From an uncultured Collinsella sp. (GTDB lineage Bacteria; Actinomycetota; Coriobacteriia; Coriobacteriales; Coriobacteriaceae): DNA of 28,061 nucleotides. Under the pieces are notes generated by a model. The model saw only the letters and a list, made by a program, of their open reading frames with translations. It was not told the origin of the DNA and ran no database searches. Within the stretch, counting starts at the first letter, position 1. Each line of letters starts with the position of its first letter. The position numbers and the translations under genes are program-made. The DNA is taken from NCBI GenBank assembly GCA_937982065.1, contig CALJMO010000030.1, forward strand, positions 1 through 28,061, given 5' to 3'. This document shows, piece by piece, positions 6,711 through 13,558 of this stretch.

Positions 6711-7874
6711 ATGCGCAAGATCAAAACCATCGACGACATTACCAAAGACGGCAAAGTCGAGTTTGGCGAGGGCTACGAGTTTGTGGGCACCGCCGAGGAG
6801 GCCGACGCCATCCTGATGCGCTCCACCGACCTGCACGGCTACGAGCTGCCCGAGGGCATTCGCGCTATCGCCCGCTGCGGCGCCGGCGTCAACAACATCC
6901 CCGTCGAGGAGTACGCCAAGAAGGGCGTCGTCGTCTTTAACTCCCCCGGCGCCAACAGCAACGCCGTCAAGGAGCTCGTCCTGGGCATGCTGGTGCTCTC
7001 GAGCCGCGGCGTGGTGCAGTCGATGAACTGGGTGCGCGACAACGCCGACGATCCCGAAATTCAGGTCGACGCCGAGAAGGCCAAGAAGGCCTTTGTGGGC
7101 CGCGAGCTCAAGGGCAAGCGCATCGGCGTCATCGGCCTGGGCAACGTAGGCTCCAAGGTCGCCAACGCCTGCGTTGACCTGGGCATGGATGTCTACGGCT
7201 ACGACCCGTTCATTTCCGTTGAGCACGCGTGGGTGCTGAGCCGCGAGGTGCAGCGCGTGGGCACGCTCGAAGATCTCTGCCGCGGCTGTGATTACCTCAC
7301 GGTGCACGTGCCCAGCAAGGCCGACACCATCGGCATGATCAGCACCGAGCAGATTAACCTGCTGGCACCCGACGCCGTCCTCATCAACTACGCGCGCGAA
7401 ACCATCATTGACGAGGACGCCGTCGACGCTGCCCTGCGCGAGGGCAAGCTGAGCTGGTTTAGCTGCGACTTTGCCACGCCCAAGACCGTCAAGATGCCCA
7501 ACACGTTTATCACCACGCACTCGGGCGCCGGCACTGGCGAGGCCGAGGCCAACTGCGCCGATATGGCCATCAGCGAGCTCAAGGATTACCTGGAGAACGG
7601 CAACATCGCGCACAGCGTCAACTACCCCGCTTGCAGCATGGGCAAGGCGCGCGCCGCGAGCCGCATCGCCTGCCTGCACGCCAACGTGCCCAACATGATC
7701 GGCCAGATCACGGCCATCCTAGCCAAGGACAACGCCAACGTGCAGCGCATGACCAACGAATCCGCCGGAGAGAACGCCTACACCATGTTCGACACCGACG
7801 AGCACCTGGACAGCAGCACCATCGAGGCGCTCAAGCAGATTCCTTCGATGTATCGCGTGCGCGTGATCAAGTAG
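6711..7874 (+). CDS. serA: D-3-phosphoglycerate dehydrogenase with C-terminal ACT domain
   Basis: The enzyme oxidises 3-phosphoglycerate to 3-phosphohydroxypyruvate with NAD+, the first dedicated step of serine synthesis. The 387-residue chain has the two-part D-2-hydroxyacid dehydrogenase fold, with a Rossmann motif GLGNVG at 142-147. The active-site Arg is R229 (NYARETI) and the His is H270 (THSGAG). A short ACT domain from about residue 317 to the end probably senses serine. The region after D253 reads DFATPKT, where the family normally has a Glu in a xEP or NEE context, so the catalytic His-Glu pair may be altered. AAGGAG lies six to seven bases before the ATG. The gene follows serC and ends at a strong terminator. 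Confidence 0.95.
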   Translation: MRKIKTIDDITKDGKVEFGEGYEFVGTAEEADAILMRSTDLHGYELPEGIRAIARCGAGVNNIPVEEYAKKGVVVFNSPGANSNAVKELVLGMLVLSSRGVVQSMNWVRDNADDPEIQVDAEKAKKAFVGRELKGKRIGVIGLGNVGSKVANACVDLGMDVYGYDPFISVEHAWVLSREVQRVGTLEDLCRGCDYLTVHVPSKADTIGMISTEQINLLAPDAVLINYARETIIDEDAVDAALREGKLSWFSCDFATPKTVKMPNTFITTHSGAGTGEAEANCADMAISELKDYLENGNIAHSVNYPACSMGKARAASRIACLHANVPNMIGQITAILAKDNANVQRMTNESAGENAYTMFDTDEHLDSSTIEALKQIPSMYRVRVIK

Positions 7875-7886
7875 CGTCGGCTGATC

Positions 7887-7919
7887 TGACGGGCAATTCC
7901 CCATGTGGCCTGCCCGTCA
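7887..7919. repeat. Hairpin behind serA
   Basis: TGACGGGCA (7887-7895) and TGCCCGTCA (7911-7919) are perfect 9-bp arms around a 15-base loop. No T-run follows. It lies just before the true terminator and may act in mRNA stability. Confidence 0.5.
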
Positions 7920-7935
7920 CTGACATTGAATGCCC

Positions 7936-7973
7936 ACGGGAGCGCCTTTCGCACGAGAGGCGCCCCCGTTTTT
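7936..7973 (+). terminator. Rho-independent terminator of serC-serA
   Basis: The arms GGGAGCGCCTTTC and GAGAGGCGCCCCC (about 7938-7950 and 7955-7967) form a GC-rich stem around GCAC, followed by GTTTTTG. It closes the serC-serA unit. Confidence 0.85.
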
Positions 7974-8010
7974 GTGAGTACTCCATTAAATGCACTGAGC
8001 CGCTTCTTGG

Positions 8011-8025
8011 CATACAATCTGTATG
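8011..8025. promoter_or_regulatory. Palindrome overlapping a -10-like box before the M20 peptidase gene
   Basis: CATACA-atc-TGTATG is a perfect inverted repeat. TACAAT (8013-8018) inside it fits a -10 box, about 34 bases before the start codon. There is no good -35 box. The overlap suggests an operator, but no regulator can be named. Confidence 0.4.
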
Positions 8026-8051
8026 TTGACCTAACTATCTGTGAGGTGCCT

Positions 8052-9272
8052 ATGGTTGATACAGATTTTGCTTGGCGGCTTACGCAAGAACTCGTGCGGA
8101 TCGACAGCTCAGACCCGGGTGCGTATGAGGACGAGATTGAGCGCTATATCAAAGCGTTGGTTGAGGAACGGTTGGCGCAGCTGAGCCATCCGGTGCTCCA
8201 TGCCGTGCAGGTTGAGGAACTCGAGGTGCTGCCCGGGCGCCGCAACCTTATGGTCACCGTGCCGGGACTGAGCGACGAGCCACGGCTCGTCTATATCTGC
8301 CATATGGATACCGTTACGCTGGGCGATGGCTGGGACGCAAACACGCCGCCACTCGGGGCGGTTGTGCGTAACGACAAACTCTATGGCCGTGGCGCCTGCG
8401 ACATGAAGGGTGGCCTGGCCTGCGCCATTGCCGCACTGGTCCATACGCTCGAGCGCGTGGTAGCGGATGGCGCGCTGCCCCGCCGCGGCTTTTCGCTCAT
8501 CTGCTCGGTCGACGAGGAAGATTTTATGCGTGGCTCAGAGGCCGCGATCGATGCCGGCTGGGTCGGCTCACGCGAATGGGTGCTGGACACCGAGCCCACC
8601 GACGGACAGATTCAGGTGGCGCACAAGGGACGCACGTGGTTCGAGATCGAGATGGCCGGCGCCACGGCACATGCGAGCCAGCCTTGGAAGGGCGCAGACG
8701 CCGTCGCCGCCATGGCCGAGGCCGTCTGCGCGCTGCGCCATGCGTTCGCGGCGCTGCCCGTGCATGATGAGCTGGGGCCTTCGACCATCACGTTTGGCCA
8801 AATCGAGGGCGGCTATCGCCCCTATGTCGTGCCCGACCACGCCAAGGTCTGGGTCGACATGCGCTTGACCCCGCCGACCGATACGGCCGCCGTAACGCGC
8901 ATGGTAGAGCAGGCCATCGCCGTCGCCGAAGCCGCCGTTCCCGGTTGCCATGGCAGCTACACCGTAACGGGCGACCGCCCCGCCATCGAGCGCGACCCGA
9001 ACTCTCCCCTTCTAGCAGCGCTCAAGCGTGCCGCCGATGACGTGACGGACGCGGACACGACCGTCGGCTTCTTTACCGGCTACACCGACACCGCCGTCAT
9101 TGCCGGCAAGACAGGTAACCGCAATTGCATGAGCTACGGTCCCGGGTCGCTCGCGCTCGCGCACAAGCCCAACGAATATGTGCCCCACGCCGATATCGTT
9201 CGTTGTCAGCAGGTGCTAATCGCGCTCGCCGATAACGTGCTCTGGGACGCGAGCGGCCAAGTTGGGGCATAA
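8052..9272 (+). CDS. M20-family metallopeptidase (ArgE/DapE type)
   Basis: This is a 406-residue zinc amidohydrolase or peptidase of the ArgE/DapE/CPG2 group. Metal-ligand motifs are complete: H84 in YICHMDTV, the Asp in YGRGACDMKGG, the Glu pair in CSVDEEDF, the Asp of LDTEP and a C-terminal His in LALAHKPNEYV. The dimerisation (lid) domain lies roughly at residues 190-300. I chose ATG 8052 because GAGGTG sits just before it and similarity begins there; an in-frame GTG at 7905 would run through the serA terminator. The DUF1015 gene starts 39 bases downstream, so the two are probably co-transcribed. The substrate is unknown: acetylornithine, diaminopimelate and dipeptide types cannot be separated by eye. 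Confidence 0.85.
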   Translation: MVDTDFAWRLTQELVRIDSSDPGAYEDEIERYIKALVEERLAQLSHPVLHAVQVEELEVLPGRRNLMVTVPGLSDEPRLVYICHMDTVTLGDGWDANTPPLGAVVRNDKLYGRGACDMKGGLACAIAALVHTLERVVADGALPRRGFSLICSVDEEDFMRGSEAAIDAGWVGSREWVLDTEPTDGQIQVAHKGRTWFEIEMAGATAHASQPWKGADAVAAMAEAVCALRHAFAALPVHDELGPSTITFGQIEGGYRPYVVPDHAKVWVDMRLTPPTDTAAVTRMVEQAIAVAEAAVPGCHGSYTVTGDRPAIERDPNSPLLAALKRAADDVTDADTTVGFFTGYTDTAVIAGKTGNRNCMSYGPGSLALAHKPNEYVPHADIVRCQQVLIALADNVLWDASGQVGA

Positions 9273-9311
9273 TAAGCCGCGAACAAACCGACTCGTGCGT
9301 TAGGACCGCCC

Positions 9312-9992
9312 ATGAAAGCACTTCCGTTTCCCTGCATCCGCCCGGCTCAGGACCGCGTGCTCGAGGCGCTGCCTGCAATGGGCAGCATCCTGAGCGGCAA
9401 CGATGCTCTGCGCGGAGCCATTGCCGATGGTCTGATGCTCAAGGACCCGGGTGCGGCGTATTACGTGTACGAATGCTCGGGCGAGCCGGGACGTGTGACG
9501 GGTGTCGTGGCGATCTGCCCGGTTGGTGCGCTGGCGGGCGGCGACGCGGTTGCCGCCGATACGACCGCAGCTGCGCGCGCAATCGCCGACCTCAAGGTAC
9601 AGCCCCGTCCCGTAACGCTTGTCTACGAAGCCTCTCCCGTCATGGATATCATCCTCGGCGCCGCAAAAGAGGGCGCTTCACTCTATGCCGTCACCGACCC
9701 CGCCGGCATTACGCACCGCGTGTGGGAGGTCAAGCGCGAGGACGCCGTCGGGGCCATCCGCGCCATGCTCGACAAGGCGCCGGAGCCGGCACTGGCCGAC
9801 GACCCTGCCTACGCTGTCGCACTAGTCGAGGCATCACAGCTCCTGACCGACGATGCACGTGCCGCCGGCACCTACACGGGCAAAGAGCCGTTCAACTTTG
9901 CCGTAGCTGCGCTCTTCCCCGCCGCGCAGGTCAGCGGCGGCGCGGCGCAGGTTCCGACGGGTCTGCTCACGCACCAGGTCGCGCGGTTCTAG
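9312..9992 (+). CDS. Shortened DUF1015-family protein
   Basis: The 226-residue protein has no known activity. Several stretches match DUF1015 proteins: the start LPFPCIRPAQDRV, AAYYVYECSGEPGRVTGVVA, LYAVTDPAGITHRVWEV and the late TGKEPFNFAVAALFP. Family members are usually around 400 residues, so this chain ends about halfway. The place where relatives carry a conserved ADGHHR block here reads ALADDPAYAVALVEA, without the His pair. DUF1015 genes commonly neighbour serA and serC in Firmicutes and related anaerobes (from memory), and that fits this location. The ORF ends cleanly before a perfect terminator, so the short form looks stable and not freshly truncated. Confidence 0.7.
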   Translation: MKALPFPCIRPAQDRVLEALPAMGSILSGNDALRGAIADGLMLKDPGAAYYVYECSGEPGRVTGVVAICPVGALAGGDAVAADTTAAARAIADLKVQPRPVTLVYEASPVMDIILGAAKEGASLYAVTDPAGITHRVWEVKREDAVGAIRAMLDKAPEPALADDPAYAVALVEASQLLTDDARAAGTYTGKEPFNFAVAALFPAAQVSGGAAQVPTGLLTHQVARF

Positions 9993-10037
9993 CAAGACCA
10001 GACCGTCCAGCATAAAAATCGGCAGCCCAACAAACAG

Positions 10038-10078
10038 GGGGCGGAGATGCAGCAGGTACATGCATCTCCGCCCCTTTT
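10038..10078 (+). terminator. Rho-independent terminator with a perfect 14-bp stem
   Basis: GGGGCGGAGATGCA (10038-10051) and its exact complement (10061-10074) enclose a 9-base loop and are followed by TTTT. It ends the M20-DUF1015 unit, before the convergent histidine phosphatase gene. Confidence 0.9.
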
Positions 10079-10121
10079 GCGTCGAGAAGTTATGCCGACG
10101 ACCCGTGCCGCCGCGCTCGCG

Positions 10122-10757
10122 TTATCCGCGCTGCGGACCCGCAGTAGCCACGAGCGGTTCAAGCCCCAGTTCGCGCGCGTAGTCTTCCTGCGTAAAGACT
10201 TCGACCAGTTCAAACGTATCGGCCGCATCGTCAAACGCAAAATGCAGCACTGAGCAGTTGCCCGGCACGCGTTCGCGCTCGTCGGCCGCCGCGCCCCGCA
10301 CGTGGTCCAAAAACTCCTTGATAGCCGAACCGTGGCTCACCGCGAGCACGCACTCGTGGTCCGGACGTCGCATAAGATCGGTTATCGTCGCCGCCATGCG
10401 CTCGCGCACCTGCATCTGGCCCTCGCCGCCAAACTGACGATAGAAATCTCGCCACGGGCGCTCGGGCATAAGCATCACGCGCTCGGCCTCAAAGTCGCCA
10501 AAGAACCACTCACGCAGACCGTCCAGGCGCTCGTACGCCAAGCCCGGCCACAGGTTGGCGATAGTCTGCTCGGTGCGATGAAGTGTGGAGGTGTAGGCAT
10601 GATCGGGTTCAATGCCGCGCGCACGCAAGAACATGCCGGCACGCGCCGCCTGGTCGCATCCCAGCTGCGTGAGCGGCGAGTCACTCCAACCCTGAATAAT
10701 GCGCTTAAGGTTGAATATTGTCTGCCCATGACGAACCAGATACAGGTCTTTATTCAT
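10122..10757 (-). CDS. Histidine phosphatase family protein (phosphoglycerate mutase-like), copy 2
   Basis: The 211-residue cytosolic protein has the R9-H10-G11 motif (LYLVRHGQT) whose His takes up phosphate, and a second catalytic His in LAVSHGS. ATG 10757 is preferred over an upstream in-frame GTG-type start because GAAAGGA precedes it and the family begins right at MNKDLYLVRHG. It follows a paralogue (10775-11317) by 17 bases, so both are almost certainly on one transcript. The two share LREW, PWxD, FGGE and VLAVSHGS blocks, which indicates a tandem duplication. The substrate is unknown; such proteins include sugar-phosphate, nucleotide and cobalamin-pathway phosphatases as well as mutases. 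Confidence 0.85.
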   Translation of the reverse strand: MNKDLYLVRHGQTIFNLKRIIQGWSDSPLTQLGCDQAARAGMFLRARGIEPDHAYTSTLHRTEQTIANLWPGLAYERLDGLREWFFGDFEAERVMLMPERPWRDFYRQFGGEGQMQVRERMAATITDLMRRPDHECVLAVSHGSAIKEFLDHVRGAAADERERVPGNCSVLHFAFDDAADTFELVEVFTQEDYARELGLEPLVATAGPQRG

Positions 10758-10774
10758 AGGGGTCCTTTCGTTCG

Positions 10775-11317
10775 TTACCAATCAAGGAGCGAAAACGCAC
10801 CGTCGCAATAGCCAAAATGAAGCACGGCACCGTTGTCGGGTAGCTCTCCCCTGCCAGTCACATACTCAAGAAACTCCTGGCAGGAAGAGCCGTGGGAGAC
10901 TGCCAGCACACAGTCGTGCTGCGGCCTGGCCATGATGTGGGACAGCGCCGCGACCATGCGCGACTGGAGCTCGCCTTCAGACTCGCCACCAAAGGCCACC
11001 GGATAATCACCCCAGGGCTGCGGCGGCATCTCGCGATTTGATGTACCCTCCAGCGAGCCCAAATGCCACTCGCGCAGGTCATCGACCAGCTCTATCGAGC
11101 GGCCCTCACCAGCAATTAGCTCAGCCGTACGCCGCGCCCGGCCCAACGGGGAGGAATACACACGGTCAAAGGTCACGCCACGCGCCTCAAACGCCGCGCG
11201 CGTCGCCAGCGCCTGCTCGCGCCCGCGCGCCGTAAGCGGCGAATCGTGCCCACCCTGCAAAATGTTCTGCACATTGAGCTCAGTCTGCCCATGCCGCACC
11301 AAATACAAATCTGCCAC
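10775..11317 (-). CDS. Histidine phosphatase family protein (phosphoglycerate mutase-like), copy 1
   Basis: The 180-residue chain has R8-H9-G10 (LYLVRHGQTELN) and a second catalytic His in VLAVSHGSS. I chose GTG at 11317, because the family alignment begins at VADLYLVRHGQ and an AGGGGAGGA ribosome binding site lies just upstream; the open frame further upstream crosses an intergenic hairpin. It is the first of two tandem paralogues. It lacks the longer C-terminal tail of copy 2 and ends FSLLDW. It may read on from the nitroreductase gene 82 bases upstream, although a hairpin lies between them. Confidence 0.83.
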   Translation of the reverse strand: MADLYLVRHGQTELNVQNILQGGHDSPLTARGREQALATRAAFEARGVTFDRVYSSPLGRARRTAELIAGEGRSIELVDDLREWHLGSLEGTSNREMPPQPWGDYPVAFGGESEGELQSRMVAALSHIMARPQHDCVLAVSHGSSCQEFLEYVTGRGELPDNGAVLHFGYCDGAFSLLDW

Positions 11318-11332
11318 ACGTCCTCCCCTCGC

Positions 11333-11367
11333 ACCACCGCAAAGGGGACAGGTACCTTTGTGGTGGT
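11333..11367. repeat. REP-like hairpin with a GGTACC loop
   Basis: ACCACCGCAAAGG (11333-11345) pairs with CCTTTGTGGTGGT (11355-11367) at 12 of 13 positions. The intervening bases read GGACAGGTA, giving the string GGGGACAGGTACC. It shares the GGGGAC core with the hairpins at 421-460 and 21257-21282 and is probably a dispersed intergenic element. A perfect CACCGCGGTG palindrome lies nearby at 11382-11391. Confidence 0.6.
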
Positions 11368-11399
11368 TTACCGCCGGATCACACCGCGGTGACACTCAA

Positions 11400-12071
11400 C
11401 TACACCAGTACGTCGACAAGCGAGCGCTTGGGTACGTGGTGCACCTGCGCCTCGTCGCGCCAATAATTGATGGAGCCGTCGGGGTTGGAATCGATCGCAT
11501 CGATCACCTGTGTCTCGGCCGGAACGCCAAACGCCATGATCAGCTTGAGCTCATACTTGTCGTTATCGAGCCCCATGGCATCGATCGCGTGGGGCGTAAA
11601 GGCCTTGAACATGCAGGCTGCCACCTCGGGCGTGGCGCTGCGGGCGGCGAGCATCATCGTCTGCGCGGCAATGCCCGTGTCGACCTCGGTAATGGGAGCG
11701 GCTGGCTTGCCCGGAACGGCGCGCTCAGCAAGAATCGCGATGTAGCCGGTCGGGCGCTCGCCCTCATCGGGACCCGGCCAATCCTTAAACGCACCGGCCC
11801 ACGCGAGCTCATCAAATACGCGCGCGCAATCCACGGCACCGCTCACCACATGAAAACGCAGACGCTGAGCATTGGCGCCGCAGGGAGTCAGGTGAGCCAG
11901 CTCTGCCAGCTCGAGCAAAAACTCACGCGGCACGCGCATGGACTCGTCAAAACGGCGGCACGTACGGGCACGACGGACCAGCGCATCAAACGCTTCCAAG
12001 CCGAGCTTTTCGCAACCCTGCTCTGCCATCGATTCGACACTCGACGGCGCCTCGGGAACTGCTTCGTTCAT
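11400..12071 (-). CDS. Nitroreductase-family flavoprotein
   Basis: The 223-residue protein would be an FMN-dependent NAD(P)H oxidoreductase. The FALVRRARTCRRFD-type start (here FDALVRRARTCRRFDESMRV) matches the RRSVRxF FMN-phosphate-binding motif, and LTPCGANAQRLRFHVV matches the APSaxNxQPwrF flavin-binding block. The middle (ITEVDTGIAAQTMMLAA) is the conserved DxGaaxqnmlLaA helix. The physiological substrate is unknown; members reduce nitroaromatics, quinones and flavins or modify tetrapyrroles. ATG at 12071 has only a weak GGGGGT-type ribosome binding site, but no better start is seen. Confidence 0.85.
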   Translation of the reverse strand: MNEAVPEAPSSVESMAEQGCEKLGLEAFDALVRRARTCRRFDESMRVPREFLLELAELAHLTPCGANAQRLRFHVVSGAVDCARVFDELAWAGAFKDWPGPDEGERPTGYIAILAERAVPGKPAAPITEVDTGIAAQTMMLAARSATPEVAACMFKAFTPHAIDAMGLDNDKYELKLIMAFGVPAETQVIDAIDSNPDGSINYWRDEAQVHHVPKRSLVDVLV

Positions 12072-12304
12072 AGGGACCCCCAATAAAAGCCAATTGTTCT
12101 TAAGAAAATCTAACCTAAAACGTAGGCAATAACGAACAGAGCTGTAATGTTCTACATCTGTTGAATATCCCACATCCAAACGGGAACAAAGGTGACAATT
12201 CGCGAAGGTGAGGCTCCAATTCGCCCCTTCCGCCCCACGCGACAGCGCCCTTGGGCGATACTGGTTGCAAGAGCTACGGCTTACGCCGCACGAAAGGAGA
12301 CATC

Positions 12305-12907
12305 ATGGGCATCTTTAAGAACGATGACAAGCAATCGAGCGCGTTTGGATTTGACGAGAAAAGCATGGCAGGCAAGGCCGTCAAGGCCGTGCGCTGGATT
12401 TACGCCATCACGGGCGTCTTGGCACTCGTCGCCGGCATCGCACTGCTGTTTGCGCCCGCCAAGTCCCTCGTCTTCCTGACGACCGTCCTGGGCTTCTACT
12501 TTGTGATCACGGCCGCGATCAGGCTGTTTACCGCTGTTTTCGAGCCGCTGTTGCCCACCGGCTGGCGCGTTACGAGCATCATCTCCAACCTGCTCATCAT
12601 TCTGGGCGGCGTCATAATCCTGCGCAACCAGGCCTTCTCGACCGCGACGCTCACCACGCTTGTAGTGGTCGTCGCCGGCTTTGGCTGGATCGTCGAAGGT
12701 GTCATGTCCATTCTGGAGTCCGAGCTTTCCGCCAACCGCGCCCTCGCCATCCTGAGCGGCGCACTCTCCATCATCGCGGGCATGTTCGTGTTTATCTATC
12801 CGCTGTGGTCGGCCAAGATGCTCGTCATCTTTAGCGGTGCCGCGCTGCTGGTGTTTGGCGTGACGCTGATTGTTCGCGCCATTCAGTTTGGCAAACTGGT
12901 GCACTAG
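12305..12907 (+). CDS. DUF308 / HdeD-family membrane protein
   Basis: The product is a 200-residue integral membrane protein with about six hydrophobic helices after a hydrophilic start of roughly 25 residues. The repeated pattern (WIYAITGVLALVAGIALLFA, later LAILSGALSIIAGMFVFIYP) is typical of HdeD-like proteins, in which a three-helix unit is duplicated. HdeD is linked to acid resistance in Escherichia coli, but the molecular function here is unknown. AAAGGAG precedes ATG 12305. The stop codon TAG is immediately followed by the ATG of the YaiI-type gene, so the two are translationally coupled. Confidence 0.8.
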   Translation: MGIFKNDDKQSSAFGFDEKSMAGKAVKAVRWIYAITGVLALVAGIALLFAPAKSLVFLTTVLGFYFVITAAIRLFTAVFEPLLPTGWRVTSIISNLLIILGGVIILRNQAFSTATLTTLVVVVAGFGWIVEGVMSILESELSANRALAILSGALSIIAGMFVFIYPLWSAKMLVIFSGAALLVFGVTLIVRAIQFGKLVH

Positions 12908-13390
12908 ATGCCAAAGACGCTTTTTATTGATGCCGACGCCTGCCCGGTCACGCGCGATTCGATTGACTGCGCGCGGAGGGCCGGCGTCGCCGTCGTTATC
13001 GCCGGCAACAGCACGCAGAACCTGGAACGCCACATTCGCCGCGACGATCCGCGCGACGCCGAGCACGCTCGACGCGGCTTTTGGGTCACGACGCTCGATG
13101 TGAGCGTGGGCGCCGATAGCGCCGACTTTGCCATTGTCGAGCGCTTGCAGGCTGGCGACGTGGTCGTGACACAAGACATAGGCCTGGCGAGCATGGTGCT
13201 CGGACGCGATGCCGCCGCCATCGGCGTGCGCGGGCGCGTCTACGATAAGGCGACCATCGACATGCAACTGTTTATTCGCCACGAGGAAAAGAAGGTGCGC
13301 CGCGCCGGGGGACGCACCCGCGGTCCGGCAGCCTTCACCACCGAGGACCGAGCCCGCTTTAAACGCAACCTCACCGAGCTGCTGCACTAA
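12908..13390 (+). CDS. YaiI/YqxD-family protein (UPF0178, DUF188)
   Basis: The 160-residue cytosolic protein starts PKTLFIDADACPVTRDSI, the family hallmark with an Asp-rich DxDACPV motif. DVVVTQDIGLASMVLG and the GGRTRGPAAFTTEDRARF block near the C-terminus are also characteristic. The fold is related to PIN-like nucleases, which makes a role on nucleic acid possible, but no activity is established. It starts directly on the stop of the upstream gene, with no separate ribosome binding site, and ends before a terminator. Confidence 0.9.
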   Translation: MPKTLFIDADACPVTRDSIDCARRAGVAVVIAGNSTQNLERHIRRDDPRDAEHARRGFWVTTLDVSVGADSADFAIVERLQAGDVVVTQDIGLASMVLGRDAAAIGVRGRVYDKATIDMQLFIRHEEKKVRRAGGRTRGPAAFTTEDRARFKRNLTELLH

Positions 13391-13392
13391 CC

Positions 13393-13432
13393 AAGGCAGA
13401 TTTTTGGAATATGTCCGGAAATCTGCCTTTTT
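13393..13432 (+). terminator. Rho-independent terminator of the DUF308-YaiI unit
   Basis: AAGGCAGATTT (13393-13403) and AAATCTGCCTT (13419-13429) form a perfect 11-bp stem, followed by TTTTTG-type sequence just after the YaiI stop codon. Confidence 0.85.
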
Positions 13433-13471
13433 GTTTTGAGCGGCGTGAGCACTCAGAATCCATGGCTCAAC

Positions 13472-13549
13472 AAAAAAACGGGCTTCAAAATGCCATGCGT
13501 CGCCGCATTGTGCCGGCGCCGAGCATGGCTATTTTGAAGCCCGTTTTGT
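13472..13549. terminator. Long bidirectional terminator of the metal exporter gene
   Basis: AACGGGCTTCAAAA (13477-13490) is the exact complement of 13532-13545. The inner arms CCATGC and GCATGG extend the hairpin to about 69 nt. On the minus strand it is followed by a run of seven U's (A-run 13472-13478), so it terminates the exporter transcript. On the plus strand it ends in CGTTTTG. Confidence 0.85.
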
Positions 13550-13558
13550 TAAGCCTAC

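Noticed and set aside
7905..8051. An upstream GTG start for the M20 peptidase
   Set aside because: It would translate through the serA terminator. ATG 8052 has a GAGGTG site and begins at the usual family start.
12281..13387. A 368-codon minus-strand frame opposite the DUF308 and YaiI genes
   Set aside because: Both opposite genes have clear family motifs and ribosome binding sites. The minus frame is Asp/Gly/His-rich shadow sequence.
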